A stretch of DNA of 17,329 bases. Origin: Burkholderiales bacterium. Lineage in GTDB: Bacteria > Actinomycetota > Thermoleophilia > Gaiellales > Gaiellaceae. This document shows, in pieces, positions 6,159-13,005 of the stretch (the first letter of the stretch is position 1; every line of letters begins with the position of its first letter). The notes beneath the pieces were generated by a model. The model was given only the letters and a program-made list of their open reading frames with translations, had not been told where the DNA came from and did not search any database. Both the position numbers and the translations under genes were made by a program. The stretch spans positions 1 to 17,329 of the forward strand of contig JAICUZ010000024.1 in the NCBI GenBank assembly GCA_025935595.1, read 5' to 3'.

Positions 6159-6638
6159 TCAGTCGCGCACGTCGACGTCGCCCGGTGGGCGCAGGTCGGA
6201 GCAGTCGACGAGCACGGGCTCGCGCACGCGTAGGCCCTCGTCGGGAATGTCCGCGAACACGCTTCGCACGAGCGCGACCGGATGGTCGCGCGTCCCGTCG
6301 TAGCTCGCCGCGGCGAACGGCGCCGGGTGCGCCGCGAGCCGGTCGACCGCGCGGGGGTCGAGCTCCGGGCCGTCGGCGAGCACGATCACAGCCCGCGCGA
6401 CGCCGTCGTCGAGCGCAGCCAGGCCGCAGCGGAGCGACGCGCCGGGGCCGCGCTGCCAGTCCGCGCACGGAACGACACGGACGTCCGGCGCCGACAGCGC
6501 GTGCGCGCCCTCGACGACGACCACCTCGTCGACCGATGACTTGCGCAGCGCGGCCAGGACCGCGGGCAGGAGGTCGTGCTGCTTGACCCCGCCGTACCGC
6601 GTCGACGCGCCCGCGGCGAGGACGACGGCCGCGACGCG
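6159..6638 (-). CDS. MobA/MocA-like nucleotidyltransferase, compact, without a usual start codon
   Basis: Read on the minus strand, the frame encodes VAAVVLAAGASTRYGGVKQ, the glycine-rich nucleotide-binding loop of MobA-like transferases. Then follow DEVVVVEGAHAL, VRVVPCADWQRGPGASLRCG, VIVLADGPELDPRAV, DHPVALVR and VDCSDLRPPGDVD. In molybdenum hydroxylase operons such proteins (MocA) make molybdopterin cytosine dinucleotide, which fits the genes upstream. About 159 residues is short for the family (about 190-200). The part after the lysine, where most members have the GGxPLL segment, is compressed. No ATG, GTG or TTG occurs in frame between the upstream stop (6720-6722) and GTG at 6522-6524, and that GTG would remove the binding loop. 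The true start is therefore unclear. It follows the cyclophilin stop directly. Confidence 0.72.
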   Translation of the reverse strand, partial: RVAAVVLAAGASTRYGGVKQHDLLPAVLAALRKSSVDEVVVVEGAHALSAPDVRVVPCADWQRGPGASLRCGLAALDDGVARAVIVLADGPELDPRAVDRLAAHPAPFAAASYDGTRDHPVALVRSVFADIPDEGLRVREPVLVDCSDLRPPGDVDVRD

Positions 6639-6639
6639 A

Positions 6640-7281
6640 TCAGTGGACGTCGACGGTCGCCTTCTCGATCTCGATGAGCCGCGTGATCGCGCCGGTGCTC
6701 GCGTCGCCGTATGTGCCGATCACCTTCGCGACGTCGAGGCCGTCCGTCACCTTGCCGAGCAGCGCGTAATCCGGCTTCAGGGTCGCGGCGTCCGGGCCGA
6801 TCACGATGAAGAACTGACTGCCCGCAGTCCCCGCCGCCTCGGTCTGCGTCTTCGCCATCGCGACGACGCCTTCCGTGTACTTCGTCGAGGCCGGCGGCGC
6901 CTCGACCGTCACGTACCCAGGGCCGTCGTTCCCGGTGCCGGTCGGATCGCCGCCCTGGATCACGAAGCCCGGGATGATGCGGTGGAAGATCGTGCCGACG
7001 AAGAAGCGACGACGGACGAGGCTGACGAAGGACGCCGTGGTCTTCGGTGAGCTCTTCACGTCGAGCTCGATCGTGATGCTGCCGCAGTTCGTCACGAGCT
7101 TGACGTCGTAGGTCTTCTCCGGATCGAGCGTGAGCGCCGGCTTCGACACGTGGCGCTGCTCGGGATCAGGCGTCTTGATCGCATGGCATGGGTCGGTGCC
7201 GACCGTGGCCGTGTTCTTCTCGCTGCCGCATGCGGTCAGCGCGAGGACGGCGAGGAGGAGGAGGAGAAGGCCGCGCTTCAT
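6640..7281 (-). CDS. Cyclophilin-type peptidyl-prolyl isomerase lipoprotein
   Basis: A 213-residue protein with a lipoprotein signal: basic MKR, a hydrophobic leucine run and the lipobox LTAC, with Cys18 as the lipidated residue. The cyclophilin domain occupies about residues 50-212, with the active-site segment IFHRIIPGFVIQGGDPTG and the later GSQFFIVIG and LLGKVTDGLDV. It would assist folding of exported proteins at the outer face of the membrane. The ATG at 7279-7281 overlaps the FAD-subunit stop as ATGA, and the stop lies next to the nucleotidyltransferase frame. It is thus embedded in a molybdenum hydroxylase operon, whose enzymes are normally cytoplasmic; the partner is not evident. Confidence 0.94.
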   Translation of the reverse strand: MKRGLLLLLLAVLALTACGSEKNTATVGTDPCHAIKTPDPEQRHVSKPALTLDPEKTYDVKLVTNCGSITIELDVKSSPKTTASFVSLVRRRFFVGTIFHRIIPGFVIQGGDPTGTGNDGPGYVTVEAPPASTKYTEGVVAMAKTQTEAAGTAGSQFFIVIGPDAATLKPDYALLGKVTDGLDVAKVIGTYGDASTGAITRLIEIEKATVDVH

Positions 7282-8105
7282 GCGCCGATCGTCGCACGCG
7301 CGCGCTTCACGAGTGCACGTGCGACGTCGACTTTGTACGCGTTCCGCGGCAGCGGGGTCGCGCTGTCGAGCTCGCCGCTCAGAAGCCACGGGACCGGCGC
7401 GACTCCCGCGAGCGCCACGCGCGTCTTCGCGCCGCGCCGCGCCGCCGCCACGCCGACGAGCGGGAACGCCCAGCGCTTCCGCTCCATGGCCTTCAGGTAG
7501 ACGCTCTGGTCGCACTCGTCGAACGTCACCTCGAGGATCACCTCGCCGGGCTCGAGCGTGGTCGTCCGCCGATCGGCTTCGGTCGGCAGGCGGTAGAGCT
7601 CCGCGACCGGCAGCTCGCGGGCCGTCGTGCGCAGGCGAGCGTCCAGCGCGAGGAGCGCCGCCGCGACGTCGGACGGGTGCGCGGACGCGCAGTAGTCGTT
7701 CGCGAAGATCGCGTGCTCGCGGTGCTCGCCGTCGCGGGCGAAGCACTCGTCGCCGTAGCCGTTTGCAACTCGGTGGAGACGGCAGGGCCAGCCAAGGCGC
7801 CAGTACCAGCAGCGCGTCGACTGGAGCAGGTTGCCGGCCAGCGAGCCCATGTTGCGGAGCTGCGGGCTCGCCGCGAGCCGGCACGCTTCCCGCAGCACCT
7901 CGGGAATGCCCGGGTCGCACTCGAGTTGCGCGAGCGTCGCGCCGGCGCCGATCCGGCCGGGCGCGATGTCGCGCGGCACGACGCCGCGGATGTCGACGAG
8001 CGTGTCCGTCCGGAGCAGCCCCGCCCGCAGCAGCGGCACCACTTCGGTGCCGCCGTGGACGGGAAGGCCGTCGAAGGTCGTGCTAGACGCCCGCCGGAGC
8101 TCCAA
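7278..8105 (-). CDS. FAD-binding subunit of a xanthine-dehydrogenase-family molybdenum hydroxylase
   Basis: A 275-residue medium subunit that passes electrons from the iron-sulfur subunit through FAD. FAD-binding motifs are VHGGTEVVPL (16-25) and NMGSLAGNLLQ (85-95), and the C-terminal CO-dehydrogenase flavoprotein domain begins near residue 190. Four cysteines (Cys99, Cys108, Cys121, Cys139) lie in a loop after the second motif. This resembles YagS/PaoB-type subunits, where such residues hold an extra 4Fe-4S cluster. The start is TTG at 8103-8105 with AAGGAG upstream, giving a 23-base overlap with the large subunit gene. The N-terminus before the first FAD motif is about ten residues shorter than usual. 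The ATGA overlap with the cyclophilin gene shows co-translation. Confidence 0.92.
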   Translation of the reverse strand: MELRRASSTTFDGLPVHGGTEVVPLLRAGLLRTDTLVDIRGVVPRDIAPGRIGAGATLAQLECDPGIPEVLREACRLAASPQLRNMGSLAGNLLQSTRCWYWRLGWPCRLHRVANGYGDECFARDGEHREHAIFANDYCASAHPSDVAAALLALDARLRTTARELPVAELYRLPTEADRRTTTLEPGEVILEVTFDECDQSVYLKAMERKRWAFPLVGVAAARRGAKTRVALAGVAPVPWLLSGELDSATPLPRNAYKVDVARALVKRARATIGA

Positions 8106-10290
8106 CCTTCTCCTTCTGCCGCGTCTCGGCCTCGCGCAGCGCGCGCAGCATCTCTTCCCGCGAAATCGGCAACCGGCGGACGTCGGCGCCCGTCGCGTCG
8201 CGGATCGCGTTCGCGATCGCGGCCGCCGTCGGGATGATCGGCGGCTCGCCGAGCCCCTTCGACCCGAGGTTCGTCAGGTGCGTGTCCGGCTCGTCGATCA
8301 GCTCGCTGACGATCTCCGGGACGTCGGCGATCGTCGGCAGCTTGTAGGCGTCGAGCGTGGTCGTCAGCAGCCGGCCCGTCGCCGGGTCGTGCAGCCGCTC
8401 CTCGGAGAGCGTGTGACCGATGCCCTGGATGATCCCGCCCTCGATCTGGCTCGACGCGCCGAGCGGGTTGATCACGCGTCCGACGTCGTGGACGGCCGCG
8501 ATCCGCTCGACCCACACCTCGCCCGTCTCGATGTCGACGGCGACCTCGGCGACCTGCACGCCGAAGGTGAGCACCTGCATGCCGGTCGGGTTCGGCCCGC
8601 GGGCGCCCTTCCCGAGGATCTGCGAGTCCTCGAGCACGTCGACGACCTCGTGAACCGGCGCGCCCTTCAGCCCGCGCTGCTCGGCGATGTCCTCGATCTG
8701 ACCGCGCGCATCCGCCGCGGCGGCACGAACGGCAGGCCCCATCGACGGCGTCGTCGACGAGCCCGCGCTGATCGCGGCGTATGGGCCGCGGTCCGAGTCG
8801 CCGAGGGTGACGGTCACGTGCTCCAGTGGGATGCCGAGCTCCTCGGCGGCGATCTGCGCCATCGCGGTCTTCGTCCCCGTGCCGCTGTCCTGCATCGCCG
8901 TCACGACAGTCGCGCGGCCGTCGGAGCCGACGCGGATCCACGCGTAGCTGGGCGGGCCGCCCCCGCCGTACCAGATCTGTGACGCCATCCCGACGCCGCG
9001 CTTGACCGTCTCGGTCGACCGCGCGCGCACCTCGTGACGCCGCTCCCAATGCGGCTCGGCCCGCCGGTAGCACTCGAGCAGGTTCTTGCCGCTGTACTCG
9101 TTGCCCTCCGGTGTCGCTTCGGTGTGGTTGCGACGCCGCAGCTCGAGCGGATCGAGGTCGAGCTTCGTCGCGAGCTCGTCGAGCAGCGCCTCGAGGCCGA
9201 ACGTCCCCTCGACGAATCCCGGCGCGCGGAACGCCTTCATCGGCGGCAGGTTCAGCTTCGCGCCGTAGGTCGTCGTCTTCACGTTCGGGCACGCGTAGAG
9301 CATCTGCATCGGGCCCTCGGTGCCGGACGACCAGCCGTCCCAGCCGACCGCGTTCACGAACTCGCCGCCGAGCGCCGTCAGCGTCCCGTCGCTGCGCGCG
9401 CCGACGGTGAGCCGCTGGATCGTCGCGTTGCGGTTCCCCGCGGCGGTGTTCTCCTCGCGCCGTGTGAGCGCGCATTTCACCGGCCGGTTCGTCCGCTTCG
9501 CGAGCTCGGCGGCGATGAACGTGTAGTCGTCCGGGCTGTTCTTCGAGCCGAAACCCCCGCCCATGTAGTGGCAGACGATGCGCACCTTGTCCGGTGGCAA
9601 CGCGAGGCCCTGCGCGACGGCGTCGCGGATGCCCCAGATGTACTGCGTCGAGATGTGCACCTCGACGCCGTCCGCCATCCATTCCACGACCGCCTGATGG
9701 GTCTCCATCGAGTTGTGCAGGACGACTTGCGTGCGGAACTCCGCCTCCACGACGACGTCGGCTTCGGCGAGACCACGCTCGTAGTCGCCGCGAGACCGCT
9801 CGCGCGCCTCGCCCAGCAGCGATCCTTGCCGTACCGCCTCGTCGGGGTCGAGCAGCGGCTCGAGCACTTCGAACTCGCACACGATCGCGCGCAACGCCGT
9901 GCGGGCGTGCGCCAGTGAGTCGGCGCACACCGCTGCGATCGCCTCACCCTGGAACGAGCAGTCGGAGGTCAGCTGCTCGATGTCGCCCGGCCCGATCGCC
10001 GCATGGACCCCCGGCATCGCCAGCGCGGGGGCCAGGTCGATGCGCGCGACCCGCGCGCGCGGATGTGGTGAGCGCAGCACCGCGGTGTGGAGCATCCCCG
10101 GCTTCGCGAGATCGGCGGTGTAGACCGCCTGCCCCGTCGCGCGCTCGCGCCCGTCGACGCGCACTGCGTCACGACCGACGATCTCACGCGGGCCGGCGGG
10201 CCACTGGTCGAGTGAGTCCTCCTCGACGACGAGCCAGACCTCCTCGTACCGGCCCTCGACCTCTTTCTCGGTGCGGATCAGCCTTGCCAC
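8083..10290 (-). CDS. Molybdopterin-binding large subunit of a xanthine-dehydrogenase-family hydroxylase
   Basis: A 735-residue catalytic subunit that hydroxylates an aldehyde or N-heterocycle using water and Mo-molybdopterin cytosine dinucleotide. The a/b hammerhead domain begins at IVGRDAVRVDGRERATG (37-53). Cofactor-binding motifs include YMGGGFGSK (242-250), AFRAPG (353-358) and MQDSGTGTKT (466-475), and the catalytic glutamate is Glu682 in SKGLGEPP. The AFRAPG loop, rather than AYRCSFR, excludes form I CO dehydrogenase. The substrate cannot be read from the sequence. The start is GTG at 10288-10290, overlapping the 2Fe-2S gene by 13 bases, with GAGGAGG ten bases upstream; frames further upstream belong to that gene. 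Confidence 0.95.
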   Translation of the reverse strand: MARLIRTEKEVEGRYEEVWLVVEEDSLDQWPAGPREIVGRDAVRVDGRERATGQAVYTADLAKPGMLHTAVLRSPHPRARVARIDLAPALAMPGVHAAIGPGDIEQLTSDCSFQGEAIAAVCADSLAHARTALRAIVCEFEVLEPLLDPDEAVRQGSLLGEARERSRGDYERGLAEADVVVEAEFRTQVVLHNSMETHQAVVEWMADGVEVHISTQYIWGIRDAVAQGLALPPDKVRIVCHYMGGGFGSKNSPDDYTFIAAELAKRTNRPVKCALTRREENTAAGNRNATIQRLTVGARSDGTLTALGGEFVNAVGWDGWSSGTEGPMQMLYACPNVKTTTYGAKLNLPPMKAFRAPGFVEGTFGLEALLDELATKLDLDPLELRRRNHTEATPEGNEYSGKNLLECYRRAEPHWERRHEVRARSTETVKRGVGMASQIWYGGGGPPSYAWIRVGSDGRATVVTAMQDSGTGTKTAMAQIAAEELGIPLEHVTVTLGDSDRGPYAAISAGSSTTPSMGPAVRAAAADARGQIEDIAEQRGLKGAPVHEVVDVLEDSQILGKGARGPNPTGMQVLTFGVQVAEVAVDIETGEVWVERIAAVHDVGRVINPLGASSQIEGGIIQGIGHTLSEERLHDPATGRLLTTTLDAYKLPTIADVPEIVSELIDEPDTHLTNLGSKGLGEPPIIPTAAAIANAIRDATGADVRRLPISREEMLRALREAETRQKEKVGAPAGV

Positions 10291-10712
10291 GTGCGAATCG
10301 CCTCCTCGATCTTCGGGTACGCGCCGCAGCGGCACAGGTTCCCCGCCATGGCGTGTCGAATCTGTTCGGTCGTCGGCGCCGGCTCCGACTCGACGAGTGC
10401 GACCGCGCTCACGATCTGGCCCGGTGTGCAGAATCCGCACTGCAGCGCGTCGCTGCGCACGAATGCGTCGATCATCGGATGGTCGCGGAGACCTTCGATC
10501 GTCGTCACGCGCGCACCGTCGACGGCATGCACGAGCGTGATGCACGACAGCACCGGCTCGTCGTCGACGAGGACGGTGCACGCGCCGCAGTGGCCTTCGC
10601 CGCACGCGATCTTCGTGCCGGTGAGCGACAGCTCCTCGCGGAGCGCCTCGGCGAGTGTCGTTCCGACCTCGCCGTGCACCTCGTACTGATGCCCGTTGAC
10701 CGTCAGTTGCAC
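10278..10712 (-). CDS. 2Fe-2S small subunit of the molybdenum hydroxylase
   Basis: A 144-residue electron-transfer subunit. The N-terminal plant-type ferredoxin domain holds one cluster with Cys37, Cys42, Cys45 and Cys57 (CGEGHCGACTVLVDDEPVLSC pattern). The C-terminal helical domain holds the second with Cys92, Cys95, Cys127 and Cys129 (CGFC and CRCG). Both are complete, and the length is usual for CoxS/XdhC-type subunits. GTG at 10710-10712 is chosen because the protein then begins with the normal first strand QLTVNG. It overlaps the amidohydrolase stop by ten bases and has GAGG seven bases upstream. The longer open frame that starts at 10811 lies inside the amidohydrolase gene. Confidence 0.96.
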   Translation of the reverse strand: MQLTVNGHQYEVHGEVGTTLAEALREELSLTGTKIACGEGHCGACTVLVDDEPVLSCITLVHAVDGARVTTIEGLRDHPMIDAFVRSDALQCGFCTPGQIVSAVALVESEPAPTTEQIRHAMAGNLCRCGAYPKIEEAIRTWQG

Positions 10713-11848
10713 GTGATCGCCTCGATCTGCGCCATGTGCACGAGACGATGCGTGAGCCGCATGGTCTGCCGTGCCTCCACTTCTTCCTCGATCTCCGGAA
10801 CCGTCGCCCACAAATCACGTGCTGCCTCGAGCAGCTCGCGGATCTTGTCCACTTCGTCGCCGTGGCCGTTGCGCTCCGCACAGGTGTTGATCGCGAGACC
10901 GAGCACGCCGACCTGGTCGGGCTGGCGCGACCAGAGCAGCGGCGTCGCCATCGAGAGGTACTGCGAGATACGTGCGAACTGCAGCGGCATCGCGATCGTG
11001 TCCGTGCCCATCGGCTCGGTCGGTTCCGCGAGCTCCGTTCCGTCGGCGAGCGCGTTCGCGTTCCCGGCGAGCATCAGCCGCAGCTGGTCGTCGTCGTAGC
11101 CGGCGTGGAGCGCGGTCTTCACGGCGAGCAGCAGTGACGACGGCTGCTGGCCGTACGGGTAGTCGCTCGCGTACACCACCTGCTCCGGCGGGATCTGGCG
11201 ATAGAAGTCGAGCAGGTCGACCGGGCTCCAGGTCGACGTGTCGAAGAAGACGCCCTGCCGGCCGCGCATGCACGCCGCGAGTGCCTGCATGTCCGCGATC
11301 CCTGCGTGGGCGAGGATCAGCTTCGTGCCCGGATTGCGCTCGACGAGGCTGCGCAGCCCATCGGCGATCGGGGGCAGCCCGCGGCCCGCGTGGATGAGGA
11401 TCGGGACGCGCCGCTCGGCGGCGAGCTCGAAGACCGGGCCGAGCCGCTCGTCGGTCGCCGTGAACTTCTGCGCGCGCGGGTGGAGCTTGATCCCCTGCGC
11501 GCCCGCGTCGAGGCAGCGTCGTGCCTCTTCGATCGGCGACTCGTTGAGGTCGAGGCGCACGAACGGGATCAGCCGTCCGTTCGAGCGTGCCGCAAACGCC
11601 AGCGTGCGGTCGTTCGCCGCGGTGAACGACGGGTGCCGGTCGGGCTCGTCCAGGCAGAACATGAAGGCGCGCGAGATCGCGTAGGCGTCCATCAGCTCGA
11701 GCAGTTGGTCGTAGTCGCCGACCATGCCGTCGATGTCGTGCCCGAGGTGAAGGTGCGCGTCGAAGATGTCGGCTCCGGCAGGCAGGAGCTCCCGGAGCTC
11801 CCGGTGCCACTGGTCGACGAGCTCGAGCGCCCTGGCGCGCGCGTCCAT
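10703..11848 (-). CDS. Amidohydrolase (amidohydrolase-2 / TIM-barrel metal hydrolase family) with extra C-terminal region
   Basis: A 381-residue protein, first gene of the molybdenum hydroxylase operon. Metal-site motifs are DAHLHLG (His32, His34), GIKLHPR (Lys121, His123), LIHAGRG (His153), LAHAG (His181) and the barrel-end Asp229 in ASDYPYG. Members hydrolyse amides or decarboxylate aromatic acids, so with the hydroxylase it may act in breakdown of a ring compound (inference). Residues after about 275 form an extra helical region of roughly 105 residues that is not part of the usual barrel. ATG at 11846-11848 is preferred to the ATG at 11878 because a TAGAGT box lies seven bases before it. 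Confidence 0.9.
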   Translation of the reverse strand: MDARARALELVDQWHRELRELLPAGADIFDAHLHLGHDIDGMVGDYDQLLELMDAYAISRAFMFCLDEPDRHPSFTAANDRTLAFAARSNGRLIPFVRLDLNESPIEEARRCLDAGAQGIKLHPRAQKFTATDERLGPVFELAAERRVPILIHAGRGLPPIADGLRSLVERNPGTKLILAHAGIADMQALAACMRGRQGVFFDTSTWSPVDLLDFYRQIPPEQVVYASDYPYGQQPSSLLLAVKTALHAGYDDDQLRLMLAGNANALADGTELAEPTEPMGTDTIAMPLQFARISQYLSMATPLLWSRQPDQVGVLGLAINTCAERNGHGDEVDKIRELLEAARDLWATVPEIEEEVEARQTMRLTHRLVHMAQIEAITCN

Positions 11849-11854
11849 CCGTCG

Positions 11855-11869
11855 CACTCTAGATAAGGT
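11855..11869. promoter_or_regulatory. Back-to-back divergent -10 boxes between amidohydrolase and M24 peptidase genes
   Basis: The start codons are only 28 bases apart. On the plus strand TAAGGT (11864-11869) is seven bases before ATG 11877. On the minus strand TAGAGT (11860-11855) is seven bases before ATG 11848. Both predict leaderless transcripts. Any -35 contact for one promoter must fall inside the start of the opposite gene, so polymerases could not occupy both at once. Confidence 0.6.
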
Positions 11870-11876
11870 CCGGCGC

Positions 11877-12989
11877 ATGCCCGACGCCCTGATCTATGCC
11901 GACACCTTCCGCTCGCCGGAGCTGCGCCACGAGGTGCCGCTCGGCGTGCCCGATCCGATCCTCTACGCCGAGAAGGACGGGACGAAGCACATCGTCACCC
12001 ACTCGATGGAGGCCGTCCGGCTCGCGGAGCTCGATCTCTACGAGCTGCACCTGATGGACGAGCTCGGGATCGACGGGCTGCGCAAGTCGGGGCTCGGCAT
12101 GCCCGCGATTCGGGCCGAGCTCGCCCTGCGTGGTGTGAAGGCGATCGGCATCGAGGACGCGGTCGTCCCCGAGACGTTCCCGCTCTGGCTCGCCGACCAT
12201 CTGCGCGCGAACGGGATCGAGCTGACCGTCGACAAGGACTTCTTCGACGAGCGCCGCCGGGTGAAGAACGAGGCGGAGCTCGCCGGCATGCGCCGGGCGC
12301 AACGTGCAGCCGAGGCGGCGATGGACGCCGCGCGCGGGCTGCTGCGCACGCGGGTCTCGAACGGCGGCCTGACGGCCGAAGAGGTGAAGGCGGCGATGAA
12401 CGTGGTCTTCGCCGAGCACAACACGAGCTGCGACGACTTCATCGTCGCGCCGGGCGCCCAGGGCGCCGTCGGCCACGACATGGGCTCCGGGCCGATCACC
12501 GCCGGCATCCCGGTCGTGATCGACATCTGGCCGCGCGACAACTCCTCGTACGTCTACTGCGACATGACGCGCACGTTCGTCGTCGGCGACGTGCCGGACA
12601 ACGTCGCCACCTGGCACCGCCTCTGCAAGGAGGCGCTCGACCGCGCGATCTCCGAGATCAAGGACGGCGCGAGCGGACGCGATATCTTCGACGGTACGTG
12701 CGAGATCTTCGAAGCGGCGGGCGAGAAGACGCCGCGGACGAAGGAAGACGGCGTGCCGCTCGCCGACGGGTTCTTCCACGGCCTCGGCCACGGGGTCGGC
12801 CTCGAGGTGCACGAGGAGCCGGGGCTCGGGCTGATCGCCGAGTCACCGCTCCGCGCCGGCGACGTCGTCACGGTCGAGCCCGGGCTCTACCGCGCGGGCT
12901 ATGGGGGCGTACGGCTCGAGGACCTCGTGCTCGTCACATCCAACGGGGCTGAGAACCTCACGGACTACCCCTACGACCTCGCGCCCTGA
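11877..12989 (+). CDS. M24-family metallopeptidase (Xaa-Pro aminopeptidase-like)
   Basis: A 370-residue cytoplasmic protein. An N-terminal creatinase-like domain (about 1-130) precedes the pita-bread catalytic domain. All five metal ligands are visible: Asp216 in VVIDIWPR, Asp229 in YCDMTRTF, His305 in GLGHGVGLEVHE, Glu334 in TVEPGLY and Glu348 in VRLEDL. The His312-Glu-Glu segment is also typical. It would remove an N-terminal residue before proline, although some members act on other amide bonds. It is divergent from the amidohydrolase gene and shares its promoter region. A further promoter box precedes acs 5 bases after its stop, so it may be transcribed alone. Confidence 0.93.
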   Translation: MPDALIYADTFRSPELRHEVPLGVPDPILYAEKDGTKHIVTHSMEAVRLAELDLYELHLMDELGIDGLRKSGLGMPAIRAELALRGVKAIGIEDAVVPETFPLWLADHLRANGIELTVDKDFFDERRRVKNEAELAGMRRAQRAAEAAMDAARGLLRTRVSNGGLTAEEVKAAMNVVFAEHNTSCDDFIVAPGAQGAVGHDMGSGPITAGIPVVIDIWPRDNSSYVYCDMTRTFVVGDVPDNVATWHRLCKEALDRAISEIKDGASGRDIFDGTCEIFEAAGEKTPRTKEDGVPLADGFFHGLGHGVGLEVHEEPGLGLIAESPLRAGDVVTVEPGLYRAGYGGVRLEDLVLVTSNGAENLTDYPYDLAP

Positions 12990-12993
12990 CGCT

Positions 12994-12999
12994 TAATCT
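12994..12999 (+). promoter_or_regulatory. Predicted -10 box of the acs promoter (leaderless)
   Basis: TAATCT is followed by six bases and ATG at 13006. It starts five bases after the M24 peptidase stop. No ribosome-binding site is present in the 16-base gap. Confidence 0.55.
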
Positions 13000-13005
13000 G
13001 CGGTC

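Noticed and set aside
6640..6645. Programmed +1 frameshift joining cyclophilin to the MobA-like protein
   Set aside because: CAC-TGA is not a known slippery site and no stimulating element was seen. It is kept only as one option for the missing start.
7538..9928. A 796-codon minus-strand frame inside the hydroxylase genes
   Set aside because: It is an out-of-frame copy over the large and FAD subunit genes, whose own frames hold all conserved motifs.
8083..10290. Form I carbon monoxide dehydrogenase large subunit (CoxL)
   Set aside because: The required AYRCSFR active-site loop is absent; the sequence reads AFRAPG, as in the broader xanthine dehydrogenase family.
11849..11878. ATG at 11878 as the amidohydrolase start
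   Set aside because: It would put both -10 boxes inside coding sequence and overlap the M24 start; ATG 11848 has a box seven bases upstream.
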